From: Micromonospora sp. WMMA1363
GTDB taxonomy: Bacteria; Actinomycetota; Actinomycetes; Mycobacteriales; Micromonosporaceae
Assembly: GCF_030345795.1 (NCBI RefSeq)
Contig: NZ_JAUALB010000001.1
Span: 5,882,001-5,946,000, forward strand
Length of the DNA stretch: 64,000 nucleotides
Direction: 5' to 3'
In this document: positions 21,466-32,846 of the stretch, piece by piece
Layout of the letters: each line of letters starts with the position of its first letter
Position numbering within the stretch: the stretch's first letter is position 1
Notes under the pieces: generated by a model
The model's input: only the letters and a program-made list of their open reading frames with translations
Database searches by the model: none
What the model was told of the DNA's origin: nothing
Program-made: the position numbers and the translations under genes

Positions 21466-24306
21466 GTGCGGGTGCTCGTACTGCTGATCCTCCACCTCGT
21501 GGCGGCGCTCGTCGCGCCGCCGCTCGTCCGGTGGTGCGGACCGCGCGCCTGCTACCTCCTCGCTCTCGCGCCCGGCGCGGCGTTCGGCTGGGCGCTGGCC
21601 CGAACGCCAGCGGTCAGCGCCGGCGGGGCGGTCGTCGAGGCGTACCCGTGGATTCGCCAGCTCGGGCTCGACCTGGTGTTTCGCATGACCACCCTGTCCT
21701 GGCTGATGACCCTGCTGGTCGGCGGCGTCGGGGCGCTGGTGCTGGTCTACAGCGGCCGGTACTTCCGGCCCGGCTCCCTCGGCCTGGCCCGCTTCGCGGC
21801 CGTCCTGGTGGGCTTCGCCGGCGCGATGCTCGGCCTGGTCCTCGCCGACGACCTGCTGCTGCTCTACGCCTGCTGGGAGCTGACGACGATCTTCTCCTAC
21901 TTGCTGATCGGGCACAGCACCGAACGTCGCTCCAGCCGCTGGGCCGCGGTCCAGGCGCTGACCGTCACCACGCTCGGCGGACTGGCGATGCTGGTTGGTT
22001 TCGTCATGCTCGGCGAGCGCGCCGGCAGCTACCGTTGGTCAGAGCTGCCCGCCGCGCCGCTGCCCGGCGGGGCGTACCTGGTCACGGCAGTGCTGCTGAT
22101 CCTCGTCGGGGCGCTGTCCAAGTCGGCGGTGCTGCCGTTCAACTCGTGGCTGCCGGTCGCGATGGCGGCGCCGACTCCGGTCAGTGCGTACCTGCACGCG
22201 GCCGCCATGGTGAAGGCCGGCGTCTACCTGATCGGGCTGCTCGCGCCGGTGCTGGCCACCACCGGGCCGTGGCGCCCGGTGGTCACGGCCGCCGGCCTGG
22301 CGACGATGGTCGTCGGGGGCTGGGCGGCGCTGCGGCAGACCGATCTGAAGCTGCTGCTGGCGTACGGGACGGTAAGCCAGCTCGGCCTGCTCGTGGTGGT
22401 GGTCGGCGCGGGCACGCCGGACACCGCGCTGGCCGGCGTGGCGATGCTGCTCGCCCACGCCCTGTTCAAGGCGGCGCTGTTCCTCGTCGTGGGGATCATC
22501 GACCACGGCGCCGGCAGCCGGGATCTGCGGGAGCTGTCCGGCCTGGCCCGCCGCGAGCCGCTGCTCGCCGCAGTCGCGGTGCTCGCCGCGGCGTCGATGG
22601 CGGGCCTGCCGCCGTTGGTCGGGTTCGTCGCCAAGGAGGCGGTGCTGGCGTCGTTCCTCGACCGCCCGGTGGTGCTCGCCGCGCTGGTCGCCGGCAGCAT
22701 GCTGACCGTCGCGTACAGCACCCGGTTCGTCTGGGGTGCCTTCGGCGGCCGGCCCGGCGTCGCGCCGACCGACCTGGGGCGGATCGCCGTGCCGATGCTC
22801 GCCCCACCCGCCCTGCTCGCCGTCGTCGGGCTGGTGGCCGGTCCCGCCGCCGGCGTCGTCGGCCACGCGCTGCGCCCGTACGCCGAGCTGTTCGGCCCGG
22901 TCGGTGCGGACCTGGCGCTGTGGCACGGCCTCACTCCCGCGCTCGGCCTCTCGGCACTGGCCGTGGCCGGCGGTGCGGCACTGTTCGCGCTGCGTGGTCC
23001 GCTCGCCCCGGCTCTGGCACGGCTGCACGTGCCGATCGGCGGCAACCAGGGGTACGAGTGGGTCATCCGGCGGTTCGACCGGCTCGCCATCGAGGTCACC
23101 GGGGCCACCCAGCGGGGTTCGCTGCCGCAGTACCTCGGCATGATCCTCGTCGTGCTCGTGCTGGTGCCCGGCGGGGCGATGCTGGCCAGCCAGCCCTGGC
23201 GGGAACGGATCCCCCTCTGGGACACCCCGTTGCAGGTCGTCGTGGTGACGGTGATCGCCGCGGCCGCGGTGCTCACGGTGGGCGCCCGGCGGCGGTTGAC
23301 CGCGATGCTGCTGGTCGGGGTGACCGGCTACGGCAGCGCGCTGCTCTTCGTGCTCTACGGCGCGCCGGACCTGGCGCTGACCCAGTTCCTCGTCGAGACC
23401 GCCACCATCGCCGTCTTCGTCCTGGTGCTGCGCCGGCTGCCGGAACGGTTCTCGGTTCGGCCGTTGCGGCGCAGCCGCTGGGTCCGCCGCGTGATCGGTG
23501 TTGCTGTCGGAGTGGTGGCCGCCGGACTCGCGCTGGCCGCCGTCGGCGCCCGGACCGCGCCCACCATCTCGGCCGCGTTCCCCGATCTGGCCCTGACCGA
23601 GGGCGACGGGCGCAACGTGGTCAACGTGACCCTGGTGGACATCCGGGTCTGGGACACCATGGGCGAGCTGGCCGTGCTGGTGGTGGCGGCGACCGGAGTG
23701 GCCAGCCTCGTCTTCCAACGCTCCAGGATCGGCCCGCGCCCCCGGCGTCCGGAACCTGCTGTCCAGGGCAGTCGTCCCGGCCACCCGGTGTGGCTGCGCG
23801 GCGGCCCCACGTTGGGTGAACGGCACCGCTCGATCGTGCTGGAGGTGGTCACCCGGCTGCTCTTCCACACCGTGGTGGTCTTCTCGCTGTTCCTGCTCTT
23901 CTCCGGGCACAACGCGCCAGGCGGCGGTTTCGCCGGTGGCCTGGTGGCGGGGCTGGCGCTTGTGGTGCGCTACCTCGCCGGTGGCCGGTACGAGCTGGCC
24001 GAGGCCGCGCCGATCAGCGCCGGCATGGTGCTGGGCGTCGGGCTCGCGGTCTCGGTCGGCACCGGCGCGCTCGCCCTGCTCGTCGGCGCGCAGGTGTTCA
24101 CCAGCACGAGGATCGACCTGTGGCTGCCGGCGGTCGGCGACTTCTACGTGGTCACCTCGCTCTTCTTCGACATCGGGGTCTATCTCGTGGTGGTGGGGCT
24201 GGTACTGGACATTCTGCGTAGTCTCGGCGCGGAGGTGGACCGGCACATCGAGTCCGCGGCGGATGCCGACGGCGTCGTCGCCGAGCGCACCGGGGAGGGC
24301 GCGTGA
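21466..24306 (+). CDS. mrpA: Mrp Na+/H+ antiporter subunit A, fused to the MrpB domain
   Basis: A protein of about 946 residues, the largest subunit of the multi-protein Mrp antiporter, related to NuoL. The proton-channel core shows CWELTTIFSYLLIG, the broken-helix lysine region LSKSAVLPFNSWLPVAM (about 215-230) and AYLHAAAMVKAGVYL. A MnhB/MrpB domain forms the last 160 residues or so (LFSGHNAPGGGFAGGLVAG). This explains why no separate mrpB is present. The GTG at 21466 directly precedes the first helix (VRVLVLLILHLV); a GTG at 21361 is the alternative. Confidence 0.93.
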   Translation: MRVLVLLILHLVAALVAPPLVRWCGPRACYLLALAPGAAFGWALARTPAVSAGGAVVEAYPWIRQLGLDLVFRMTTLSWLMTLLVGGVGALVLVYSGRYFRPGSLGLARFAAVLVGFAGAMLGLVLADDLLLLYACWELTTIFSYLLIGHSTERRSSRWAAVQALTVTTLGGLAMLVGFVMLGERAGSYRWSELPAAPLPGGAYLVTAVLLILVGALSKSAVLPFNSWLPVAMAAPTPVSAYLHAAAMVKAGVYLIGLLAPVLATTGPWRPVVTAAGLATMVVGGWAALRQTDLKLLLAYGTVSQLGLLVVVVGAGTPDTALAGVAMLLAHALFKAALFLVVGIIDHGAGSRDLRELSGLARREPLLAAVAVLAAASMAGLPPLVGFVAKEAVLASFLDRPVVLAALVAGSMLTVAYSTRFVWGAFGGRPGVAPTDLGRIAVPMLAPPALLAVVGLVAGPAAGVVGHALRPYAELFGPVGADLALWHGLTPALGLSALAVAGGAALFALRGPLAPALARLHVPIGGNQGYEWVIRRFDRLAIEVTGATQRGSLPQYLGMILVVLVLVPGGAMLASQPWRERIPLWDTPLQVVVVTVIAAAAVLTVGARRRLTAMLLVGVTGYGSALLFVLYGAPDLALTQFLVETATIAVFVLVLRRLPERFSVRPLRRSRWVRRVIGVAVGVVAAGLALAAVGARTAPTISAAFPDLALTEGDGRNVVNVTLVDIRVWDTMGELAVLVVAATGVASLVFQRSRIGPRPRRPEPAVQGSRPGHPVWLRGGPTLGERHRSIVLEVVTRLLFHTVVVFSLFLLFSGHNAPGGGFAGGLVAGLALVVRYLAGGRYELAEAAPISAGMVLGVGLAVSVGTGALALLVGAQVFTSTRIDLWLPAVGDFYVVTSLFFDIGVYLVVVGLVLDILRSLGAEVDRHIESAADADGVVAERTGEGA

Positions 24307-24788
24307 ACGCCGGCGGGGCGGGGCCGACCCTGGTGCTGGTCGTCGCCGTCGGGGTGCTGGTCGCCTGCGGGGTGACTCTGCTGCTGGAGCGCAGCCTGAC
24401 CCGGATCCTGCTCGGGATAATCCTGCTCGGCAACGGTGTCAACCTGCTCATCCTGGTCGGTGGCCGGCCGGGCGCCGCCCCGGTGGTCGGCACCGCCTCG
24501 ACCGCCGCGCAGAGCGACCCGCTGCCCCAGGCGATGGTGCTCACCGCCATCGTCATCACCTTCGGCCTGACCGCGTTCCTGCTGGCGGTCAGCTACCGCA
24601 GCTGGTTCCTGACCGGCGACGACGAGGTGCCCGACGACATCGAGGACCGTCAGGTGATGCGCCGTGCCGAGCGCAACGAGGTGGTCACCGCCGACCTCGG
24701 CGGCGAGGGCGCGGACGACGACCCGGAGCAGGTCGACCCGGGGCCGGCGCGCCGCCGCCGGGCCCGCGGTGAGGACGGCCCGGGATGA
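24303..24788 (+). CDS. mrpC: Mrp Na+/H+ antiporter subunit C
   Basis: This 161-residue NuoK-like subunit has three membrane helices, with the family stretches LTRILLGIILLGNGVNLLIL and DPLPQAMVLTAIVITFGLTA. The final 55 residues form a highly charged cytoplasmic tail that is longer than in Bacillus MrpC. The GTG start overlaps the mrpA stop by four bases. Confidence 0.93.
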   Translation: MNAGGAGPTLVLVVAVGVLVACGVTLLLERSLTRILLGIILLGNGVNLLILVGGRPGAAPVVGTASTAAQSDPLPQAMVLTAIVITFGLTAFLLAVSYRSWFLTGDDEVPDDIEDRQVMRRAERNEVVTADLGGEGADDDPEQVDPGPARRRRARGEDGPG

Positions 24789-24810
24789 CCCGGTACGCCG
24801 GGAGGGGGCG

Positions 24811-26316
24811 ATGAGTCGCCTGGTGCCGTTGCCGGTGCTGGTGCCGCTGCTGGGCGCCGCGCTGACCCTGCTGGTGGCCGGGTGGCCCCGGGTGCAGCGG
24901 GCCGTCAGCGTGGCCTGCCTCGGGGCCACGCTGGCGGTGGCGGTGGCGCTGCTCTGGCACGCGTACCGGCGGGGGCCGGTGGCCGTGCGGATCGGGGAGT
25001 GGCCCGCCCCGGTGGGGATCGTGCTGATCGCCGACCAGCTGGCCGCGCTGATGCTGGTGGTCTCCGCGGCGGTGACGCTCTGCGTGCTGCTCTACTCGAT
25101 TGGGCAGGGCCAGGGGGAGACCAGCGACAAGGCGCCGGTGGCCATCTTCCACCCGACCTATCTGGTGCTCACCGCCGGAGTGACCAACGCCTTCCTCGCC
25201 GGCGACCTGTTCAACCTCTTCGTCGGCTTCGAGGTCCTGCTCGCGGCGAGCTTCGTGCTGATCACGATCGGTGGGACGGAGGTGCGGATCCGCACCGGAT
25301 CCACCTACGTGGTGGTCAGCATCCTGTCGTCGATGATCTTCCTGGCCGCGGTCGGCCTGGTGTACGCGGCGACCGGCACGCTGAACCTGGCGCAGCTCGC
25401 GGTGCGGCTGGACGCGCTGCCCGCGGGCGTACGGCTGAGCCTGGAGCTGATGCTGCTGCTCGCCTTCGGGGTCAAGGCGGCGGTCTTTCCGCTGTCGGCC
25501 TGGCTGCCGGACAGCTACCCGACCGCCCCGACCCCGGTCACCGCGGTCTTCGCCGGTCTGCTCACCAAGGTCGGCGTGTACGCGATCATCCGGTCCGAGA
25601 CCCTGCTGTTCCCCGGTGGCCGGGTGGACGGCCTGCTGATGGTCGCGGCGGGGGCGACCATGCTGATCGGCATCCTCGGCGCGGTCGCCCAGTCGGACAT
25701 GAAGCGGCTTCTCTCGTTCACCCTGGTCAGCCACATCGGCTACATGATCTTCGGGGTGGCCCTGAGCACCGCGGCCGGGCTCTCCGGCGCGATCTTCTAC
25801 GTGGTCCACCACATCACCGTTCAGACCACCCTGTTCCTGGTGGCGGGGCTGGTCGAGGAGCGGGCCGGCAGCACCGACCTTCGTCGGATCGGCGGGCTGT
25901 CCCAGGTGGCGCCACTGCTCGGCGTGCTCTTCTTCGTCTCCGCGATGAACCTTGCCGGGATCCCGCCGTTCTCCGGGTTCCTCGGCAAACTCAGCCTCTT
26001 CCAGGCGGGCGTGGCGACCAACGCCGTCCTGCCCGGCGTGCTGGTCGCGGCCGGGGCGGTGACCAGTCTGCTCACCCTCTACGTGGCGTCCCGGGTGTGG
26101 AACATCGCCTTCTGGCGGGCGCCGCGGCTGGCCACCACCGAGCCGGTGGTGCGCCTACCGGCGCTGATGGTCGGCGCGACCGTCGCCCTGGTGGCGCTCG
26201 GCCTGACGCTGACCGTGGCCGCCGGTCCGCTCTTCGAGGTCACCGCGGACGCCGCCACCGACCTGCTGGCGCGGACCCCGTACCTGCGGGCCGTCTTCCC
26301 GGAGGGGACGCCGTGA
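24811..26316 (+). CDS. mrpD: Mrp Na+/H+ antiporter subunit D
   Basis: This 501-residue NuoM/NuoN-like antiporter subunit has about fourteen membrane helices. The key ion-path residues are in FVGFEVLLAASFVL (glutamate) and the lysine segment VKAAVFPLSAWLPDSYPTAP, followed by LLTKVGVYAIIR. The ATG at 24811 has GGGAGGGGGCG directly upstream; a longer in-frame reading back to 24664 overlaps mrpC and is rejected. Confidence 0.94.
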   Translation: MSRLVPLPVLVPLLGAALTLLVAGWPRVQRAVSVACLGATLAVAVALLWHAYRRGPVAVRIGEWPAPVGIVLIADQLAALMLVVSAAVTLCVLLYSIGQGQGETSDKAPVAIFHPTYLVLTAGVTNAFLAGDLFNLFVGFEVLLAASFVLITIGGTEVRIRTGSTYVVVSILSSMIFLAAVGLVYAATGTLNLAQLAVRLDALPAGVRLSLELMLLLAFGVKAAVFPLSAWLPDSYPTAPTPVTAVFAGLLTKVGVYAIIRSETLLFPGGRVDGLLMVAAGATMLIGILGAVAQSDMKRLLSFTLVSHIGYMIFGVALSTAAGLSGAIFYVVHHITVQTTLFLVAGLVEERAGSTDLRRIGGLSQVAPLLGVLFFVSAMNLAGIPPFSGFLGKLSLFQAGVATNAVLPGVLVAAGAVTSLLTLYVASRVWNIAFWRAPRLATTEPVVRLPALMVGATVALVALGLTLTVAAGPLFEVTADAATDLLARTPYLRAVFPEGTP

Positions 26317-26894
26317 CGGGCGATCCGCGTTCGGCCGACCGTCCACGGGGCCGGGTGCGGCACTGGCGGGACCAGCTGATCACGTGCGGCTGGCTGACGC
26401 TGGTCTGGAACCTGCTGTGGGGCGAGTTCTCCTGGGGCAACCTGCTCGGCGGACTACTGGTGGCCGCCGTCGTGCTGGTGTTCTTCCCGCTGCCGCCGGT
26501 CACCTTCGGCGGCCGGGTGCGTCCCGGTGCGCTGCTGGCCTTCGTGCTCCGCTTCGTCGCCGAGCTGGTGACGGCCAGCCTGCACATCGCCCGGATCGCG
26601 GTGCAGCCGGGCTACCTGCCGCGCGCGGCGATCCTCGCGGTACGGCTGCGGGTGCGGACCGACCTGAACCTCGCACTCACCGCCGAGGCGGTCTCGATGG
26701 TGCCGGGCACGCTCGTGCTCGAGGTGGACCGCGAACGCGGAGTGCTCTACGTCCACGTGCTCGACGTGCGGACGCCCCGGGACCTGGCGGCGGGGCGGCG
26801 GCAGGTGCTGACCGTCGAGCGACGGATCGTCCGCGCGGTGGGCTCCGCCGCCGAACTGCGCCAGCTGGACCAGCCCGTCGAGGAGGAGAGATGA
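26313..26894 (+). CDS. mrpE: Mrp Na+/H+ antiporter subunit E
   Basis: This 193-residue MnhE-family subunit has two membrane segments near the N-terminus (LTLVWNLLWGEFSWGNLLGG; GGLLVAAVVLVFFPL) and a soluble C-terminal domain with the family phrase LTAEAVSMVPGTLVLEV. The GTG at 26313 overlaps the mrpD stop and has GGAGGGG upstream. Confidence 0.92.
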   Translation: MTGDPRSADRPRGRVRHWRDQLITCGWLTLVWNLLWGEFSWGNLLGGLLVAAVVLVFFPLPPVTFGGRVRPGALLAFVLRFVAELVTASLHIARIAVQPGYLPRAAILAVRLRVRTDLNLALTAEAVSMVPGTLVLEVDRERGVLYVHVLDVRTPRDLAAGRRQVLTVERRIVRAVGSAAELRQLDQPVEEER

Positions 26895-27154
26895 CCGTCG
26901 TCCTGGCCGTCGTCCTGACCGTTCTGTTCTCGGTGACCGCGCTGGCGGCGCTGATCCGGCTCTATCGGGGCCCGTCCCTGTTGGACCGGGTGGTCGCCGC
27001 CGACGTGCTGCTCGCCACGATGGTCGGCGCGGTCGCCGCCGAGGCGGCGGTGAACCGGCACGCCGCCACACTGCCGGTGCTGGTGGTGCTCGCGCTGCTG
27101 GGCTTCGTCGGCACGGTCTCGCTGGTGCGCTTCGCCGTCCGGGGTGACCGCTGA
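26891..27154 (+). CDS. mrpF: Mrp Na+/H+ antiporter subunit F
   Basis: This 87-residue protein has three membrane helices. The MnhF signature is RLYRGPSLLDRVVAADVL, with the conserved RGP and D. The ATG at 26891 overlaps the mrpE stop (ATGA) and has GAGGAGAG just before it. Confidence 0.92.
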   Translation: MTVVLAVVLTVLFSVTALAALIRLYRGPSLLDRVVAADVLLATMVGAVAAEAAVNRHAATLPVLVVLALLGFVGTVSLVRFAVRGDR

Positions 27155-27504
27155 TGGCCACCGTCGCCGACTGGCTGGCGGCGGTCTTCCTGGTGGCCGG
27201 CGCGCTGCTCGGCCTGGCCGCCGGGATCGGGGTGCTGCGCTTCCCCGACGTGCTGGATCGGATGCACGCCGCCACCAAGCCGCAGACGCTGGGCGTGCTT
27301 CTTCTGCTGACCGGGTTGGTGCTGCGACTGCGTTCCCCGGCGGCCCTGGGGGTGATCGTGTTGGTGGGGCTCTTCCAACTGGCCACCGCGCCGGTTGCGG
27401 CACAGATGATCGGTCGCGCCGCGTACCGGTCCAACCGTTTCGACCGAACCCTCCTCGACGCCGACGAGCTGGCCGGAAGGGCCCCTCACCAACGCCTCCG
27501 GTAG
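27154..27504 (+). CDS. mrpG: Mrp Na+/H+ antiporter subunit G
   Basis: This 116-residue protein has three helices. The MnhG signature LRFPDVLDRMHAATKPQTLG is clear. It starts within the mrpF stop (TGATG). This completes an A(B)-C-D-E-F-G order in one tightly overlapping operon. The complex uses the proton gradient to expel Na+ at alkaline pH. Confidence 0.92.
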   Translation: MATVADWLAAVFLVAGALLGLAAGIGVLRFPDVLDRMHAATKPQTLGVLLLLTGLVLRLRSPAALGVIVLVGLFQLATAPVAAQMIGRAAYRSNRFDRTLLDADELAGRAPHQRLR

Positions 27505-27508
27505 GTGA

Positions 27509-29242
<1,734 letters not shown>

Positions 29243-29420
29243 CCGCGGCCGGAGAGCCTCGGCCCGGCGGGGCCCTTCGGTCACCTTTCAGCGAACCCAA
29301 AGCCAGTGCCGATAAGATAAGCGGCATGATCGACTCGTCTGCCCAGGAGGGCAGCAGTAGCGAGCCGGGTCCTGCCCGGCATCCCCTGACCCAGACGCGC
29401 CCGGGAGCCCTGAGCCGCCC

Positions 29421-30779
29421 GTGTTGATCGTCGTCGGTCTTCTTCTCATCATCGTGCTCACCGCCGCGACCGGCTACTTCGTGGCCCAGGAGTTCGGCTA
29501 TGTCGCCGTCGACCGAGGCAAGCTGAAACAGCGGGCCGACGACGGCGACAAGACCGCCGCCCGGGCTCTGGCGGTGACCAGCCGGTTGTCGTTCATGCTC
29601 TCCGGCGCCCAACTCGGCATCACGGTCACCGCGCTGCTGGTCGGTTACGTCGCCGAGCCGTACCTTGGCGCAGGCCTGGCCGCGTTGCTCGGTCAGGCCG
29701 GGGTGTCGACAGCCATCAGCCGGCCCCTGTCGGTCGCGCTGGCGCTGGTCATCGCCACCATCGTGCAGATGGTGCTCGGCGAACTGGCCCCGAAGAACCT
29801 CGCGATAGCCCGCGCCGAACCCCTCGCCCGGGCGCTCGCCACCTCCACTCTCGCCTACCTCAAGGTGGCCGGCCCGGCCATCACCCTCTTCGACCGGGCC
29901 GCCGTCCGGCTGCTCCGCCGGGCCGGCATCGAGCCGATCGAGGAACTGCCCAGCGGTGCCACCCCCGAGGACCTGGAAAAGATCATCGCCGAGTCCCGCG
30001 AGGGGGGGCACCTGACCGCCGAGATGTCCACCCTGCTCGACCGGGGGCTGGATTTCCGCCAGCTCACCGCCGGCGAGGCCATGGTCCCCCGGGTCGACGT
30101 ACACACCGTCCGCGCACACGAACCGGTCAGCCGAGTCGTCGAGCTGTTGGAGACGGGTCGCTCCCGTTTCCCGGTCCGGGGCGCGGAGGGCGTGGACGAC
30201 GTGATCGGCGTGATCGGCATCGCCGACGTGCTCGGCGTGCCACTCGAACGCCGAGCCACCACCCCGGTCAGCGCGGTGGCCGTGCCTCCGCTGCTGGTGC
30301 CGGAGACCCTGCCGCTGCCGACGGTGCTGGACCGGCTCCGGTCCGGGCACCGGCAGCTCGCCTGCGTGGTCGACGAGTACGGCGGCTTCGCCGGAGTGAT
30401 CACCCTGGAGGACATCGCCGAGGAACTGGTCGGCCCGATCCTGGACGAGGACGATCCACCGGAGCGGACCCCGACCCGGCAGGACGACGGCTCGTGGGTG
30501 GTCCCCGCCCGCTGGCGTATCGACGAGGTCGCCGACAGCACCGGCATCGCACTGCCCGAGGCCCCGGAGTACGACACCCTCTCCGGCCTGGTGATGCGGG
30601 AACTGGGCCGGGTACCCGAGGTCGGCGACCGGCTGGAGGTCCCGCTCCCGGTGGACGGCGAGGAGACCGCCGCCGGCTCCCGCGCCCTGGTCGAGGTGCT
30701 CGCCGTCGACCGGCACGTCGCCGACTCGGTCCGGCTGCACCTGCTGGAGCCGGGCGGCCGGCAGGAGGTGACGGCGTGA
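29421..30779 (+). CDS. CNNM/CBS-domain membrane protein (hemolysin C family), first of two
   Basis: This 452-residue protein has a four-helix DUF21/CNNM transmembrane domain (residues 1-150; FVAQEFGYVAVDR, SGAQLGITVTALLVGY, LGELAPKNLAIAR), a CBS pair (about 205-335; VPRVDVHTV, ACVVDEYGGFAGVITLEDI) and a CorC_HlyC domain at the end. Relatives are implicated in Mg2+ and Co2+ handling; the old hemolysin name is misleading. It overlaps the next paralogue by four bases. A TAAGAT hexamer at 29313-29318 could be its -10 element. Confidence 0.9.
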   Translation: MLIVVGLLLIIVLTAATGYFVAQEFGYVAVDRGKLKQRADDGDKTAARALAVTSRLSFMLSGAQLGITVTALLVGYVAEPYLGAGLAALLGQAGVSTAISRPLSVALALVIATIVQMVLGELAPKNLAIARAEPLARALATSTLAYLKVAGPAITLFDRAAVRLLRRAGIEPIEELPSGATPEDLEKIIAESREGGHLTAEMSTLLDRGLDFRQLTAGEAMVPRVDVHTVRAHEPVSRVVELLETGRSRFPVRGAEGVDDVIGVIGIADVLGVPLERRATTPVSAVAVPPLLVPETLPLPTVLDRLRSGHRQLACVVDEYGGFAGVITLEDIAEELVGPILDEDDPPERTPTRQDDGSWVVPARWRIDEVADSTGIALPEAPEYDTLSGLVMRELGRVPEVGDRLEVPLPVDGEETAAGSRALVEVLAVDRHVADSVRLHLLEPGGRQEVTA

Positions 30780-31840
30780 GCCCCGGCATCGCACTCGTCA
30801 CCTCGGTGGTCCTGCTCGCACTCAACGGCTTCTTCGTCGCCGCCGAGTTCGCCCTCGTGGCGAGCAAGCGGTACCGGCTGGAACAGGCCGCCGTCGGCGG
30901 TAGCCGGGCGGCCCGGGCGGCGCTCGACGGCGTGCGGGAGCTGTCGCTGATGCTCGCCGGCGCGCAGCTCGGCATCACCCTGTGCACGCTGGGCCTCGGC
31001 GCGCTCGCCGAACCGGCGATCGAGCACCTGGTCAGCCCGTTGCTGCACGCCGTCGGACTGCCGGCGGCCGCCAGCCACGTGATCGCGTTGATCTTCGCGC
31101 TCAGCCTGGTGACGTTCCTGCACCTGGTGGTCGGCGAGATGGCGCCGAAATCGTGGGCCATCACCGACGCCGAGCGCTCGGCCACGCTGCTGGCGCTGCC
31201 GTTCCGGGCCTTCGCCTGGGTGGCCCGACCGGTGCTGTCGGTGCTGAACTCGCTGGCCAACGGCGTCCTGCGGTTGGTCAAGGTCAACCCGCAGGACCAG
31301 CTCGCCCAGGTGCACGGCCCGGACGAGCTGCGCATCCTGCTTGAGCAGTCCCGCGAACACGGACTCCTCGGGGCCGAGCAGCACGAGTTGCTGACCAGCA
31401 TGCTCGAGTTGCAGGGCACGACGGTGGCCCAGATCATGGAACCGTTCGACCGGATGGTCACCGTGCGCCGTGGGGACGACGCCGGCCGCGTCGAGCAGGT
31501 CAGCCGGGACAGCGGGCGCTCCCGGCTCGCCGTCCTGAACGAGGCCGGGGACGTGTGTGGCCTGGTCCATGTCCGGGAGGCGGTCCGGGCCACCGCGACC
31601 CGTCCGACCGCGACGGCCGGCGAGCTGATGAGCACGGCCTTCACCCTGCCCGCCTCCGCCACGGTGACCGAGGCGGTAGCGGCGATGCGGGCTCGGCAGT
31701 CGCAGCTGGCGTTGGTCCGCAACGGCGGCGGGCCGGCCCGCCCGATCGGTTTCGTCGCGCTGGAGGATCTGCTCGAGGAGGTCATCGGCGAGTTCGACGA
31801 CGAGACCGACCCGGTTCCGCGCGGGCGACGGTTGCGGTGA
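30776..31840 (+). CDS. CNNM/CBS-domain membrane protein, second of two
   Basis: This 354-residue paralogue of the upstream protein has the same DUF21 helices (GFFVAAEFALVASKRYRLEQ, AGAQLGITLCTLGLG, VGEMAPKSWAI) and CBS pair. It lacks most of the C-terminal CorC_HlyC domain and ends soon after VALEDLLEEVIGEF. The GTG start has AGGAGGTGACGGC upstream and overlaps the previous stop, so the two are probably made together and may form a heteromer, as is usual for such pairs in actinobacteria. Confidence 0.9.
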   Translation: MSPGIALVTSVVLLALNGFFVAAEFALVASKRYRLEQAAVGGSRAARAALDGVRELSLMLAGAQLGITLCTLGLGALAEPAIEHLVSPLLHAVGLPAAASHVIALIFALSLVTFLHLVVGEMAPKSWAITDAERSATLLALPFRAFAWVARPVLSVLNSLANGVLRLVKVNPQDQLAQVHGPDELRILLEQSREHGLLGAEQHELLTSMLELQGTTVAQIMEPFDRMVTVRRGDDAGRVEQVSRDSGRSRLAVLNEAGDVCGLVHVREAVRATATRPTATAGELMSTAFTLPASATVTEAVAAMRARQSQLALVRNGGGPARPIGFVALEDLLEEVIGEFDDETDPVPRGRRLR

Positions 31841-31863
31841 GCCGCGCCGGGTAAGCGGACGCC

Positions 31864-32793
31864 GTGTGGCTGACCGGGGTGTCGCCGGAATCGGGCTGGA
31901 CGGGACTGACGGTCCGGACCTCGCTGGCCAACCCGAGCACCCGCCCCGGGCTGCGGCTGCCGGGGCGGGTGACGGTCAGTGCCGGCTCGACCGACGTGCC
32001 TGTCCGGCACGTCCGGCTCGGCCTGGTCGCCACGGCAGAGCCGGAGGACCCGGACGCGGCCCGCCGCCTGGTGCAGTTCCACCAGGCGGCGGTGGCCGGC
32101 GGGTTCGTGCTGCGCGCAGGGCGGGCCCGGAGCATTCCGTTCGAGTTCCCGATGCCGTGGGAGACCCCGGTGACGATCTTCGGCGGGGTGCCGCTGCTCA
32201 GCCTCCGAACGGGGCTGCGGACCGAGGTGGCGATCGAGCCGCAGGTCGACCAGGGCGCGATGGTGCCGGTCTTCGTGCACCCGCTGCCCACCCAGGCGTA
32301 CATCCTGGCCGCCCTGGCCACGCTCGGCTTCAGCATGCGCCAGGCCGGGCTGGTCGACAGCCGGCTTCCCGGCGTCGAGCAGACCCTGCCGCTGCACCAG
32401 CGACTGGGCTACTGGGCCGCGCCGCTGTACGCCGGCCCGATCACCGAACTCGAGGTGACCTTCGTGGCGAACGCCGCCGGCCTGGAGGTGCTTTTCTGGT
32501 GCGATCGGCGGTTGGCCCTGGCCGGGATCACGCACCAGAGCATCAGCCGATTCCGGATCTGGCACGTCGGGGCGGACCGGCGTGACTGGTTGGCGACGGT
32601 GGACGGTTGGCTGCGGGAGGCGATCAACCGGCATGCCGCCGCCGCGGCTCCCGCCGACTGGTCGGCGGCCATCACGGAGTCCGCCCACGTGAGCCGGCCC
32701 CCGGACGAACCGGTCCGTCCGGGATTCGGACTGGGCGGTACGGCCGGCGGTGCCGGTATCGGCGGTGGTGGCGGTGGCGGCGACGGCACCTGA
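31864..32793 (+). CDS. Spo0M-like (arrestin-fold) protein
   Basis: This 309-residue soluble protein belongs to the sporulation-control Spo0M family. Typical phrases are TSLANPSTRPGLRLPGRVTV, VPVRHVRLGLVATAE, IPFEFPMPWETPVT and LRTEVAIEPQVDQGA. The usual N-terminus (a short FKKLL-type helix) is replaced by a different stretch, so the GTG at 31864 is uncertain and lacks a clear binding site. The last 25 residues are Gly-rich. It starts 23 bases after the CNNM gene and may share its transcript. Confidence 0.82.
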   Translation: MWLTGVSPESGWTGLTVRTSLANPSTRPGLRLPGRVTVSAGSTDVPVRHVRLGLVATAEPEDPDAARRLVQFHQAAVAGGFVLRAGRARSIPFEFPMPWETPVTIFGGVPLLSLRTGLRTEVAIEPQVDQGAMVPVFVHPLPTQAYILAALATLGFSMRQAGLVDSRLPGVEQTLPLHQRLGYWAAPLYAGPITELEVTFVANAAGLEVLFWCDRRLALAGITHQSISRFRIWHVGADRRDWLATVDGWLREAINRHAAAAAPADWSAAITESAHVSRPPDEPVRPGFGLGGTAGGAGIGGGGGGGDGT

Positions 32794-32846
32794 CCCGGGT
32801 CAGCCGCAGGCGGCGGCAACGGCACCTGTTGGCCCGCCTCGCCGGG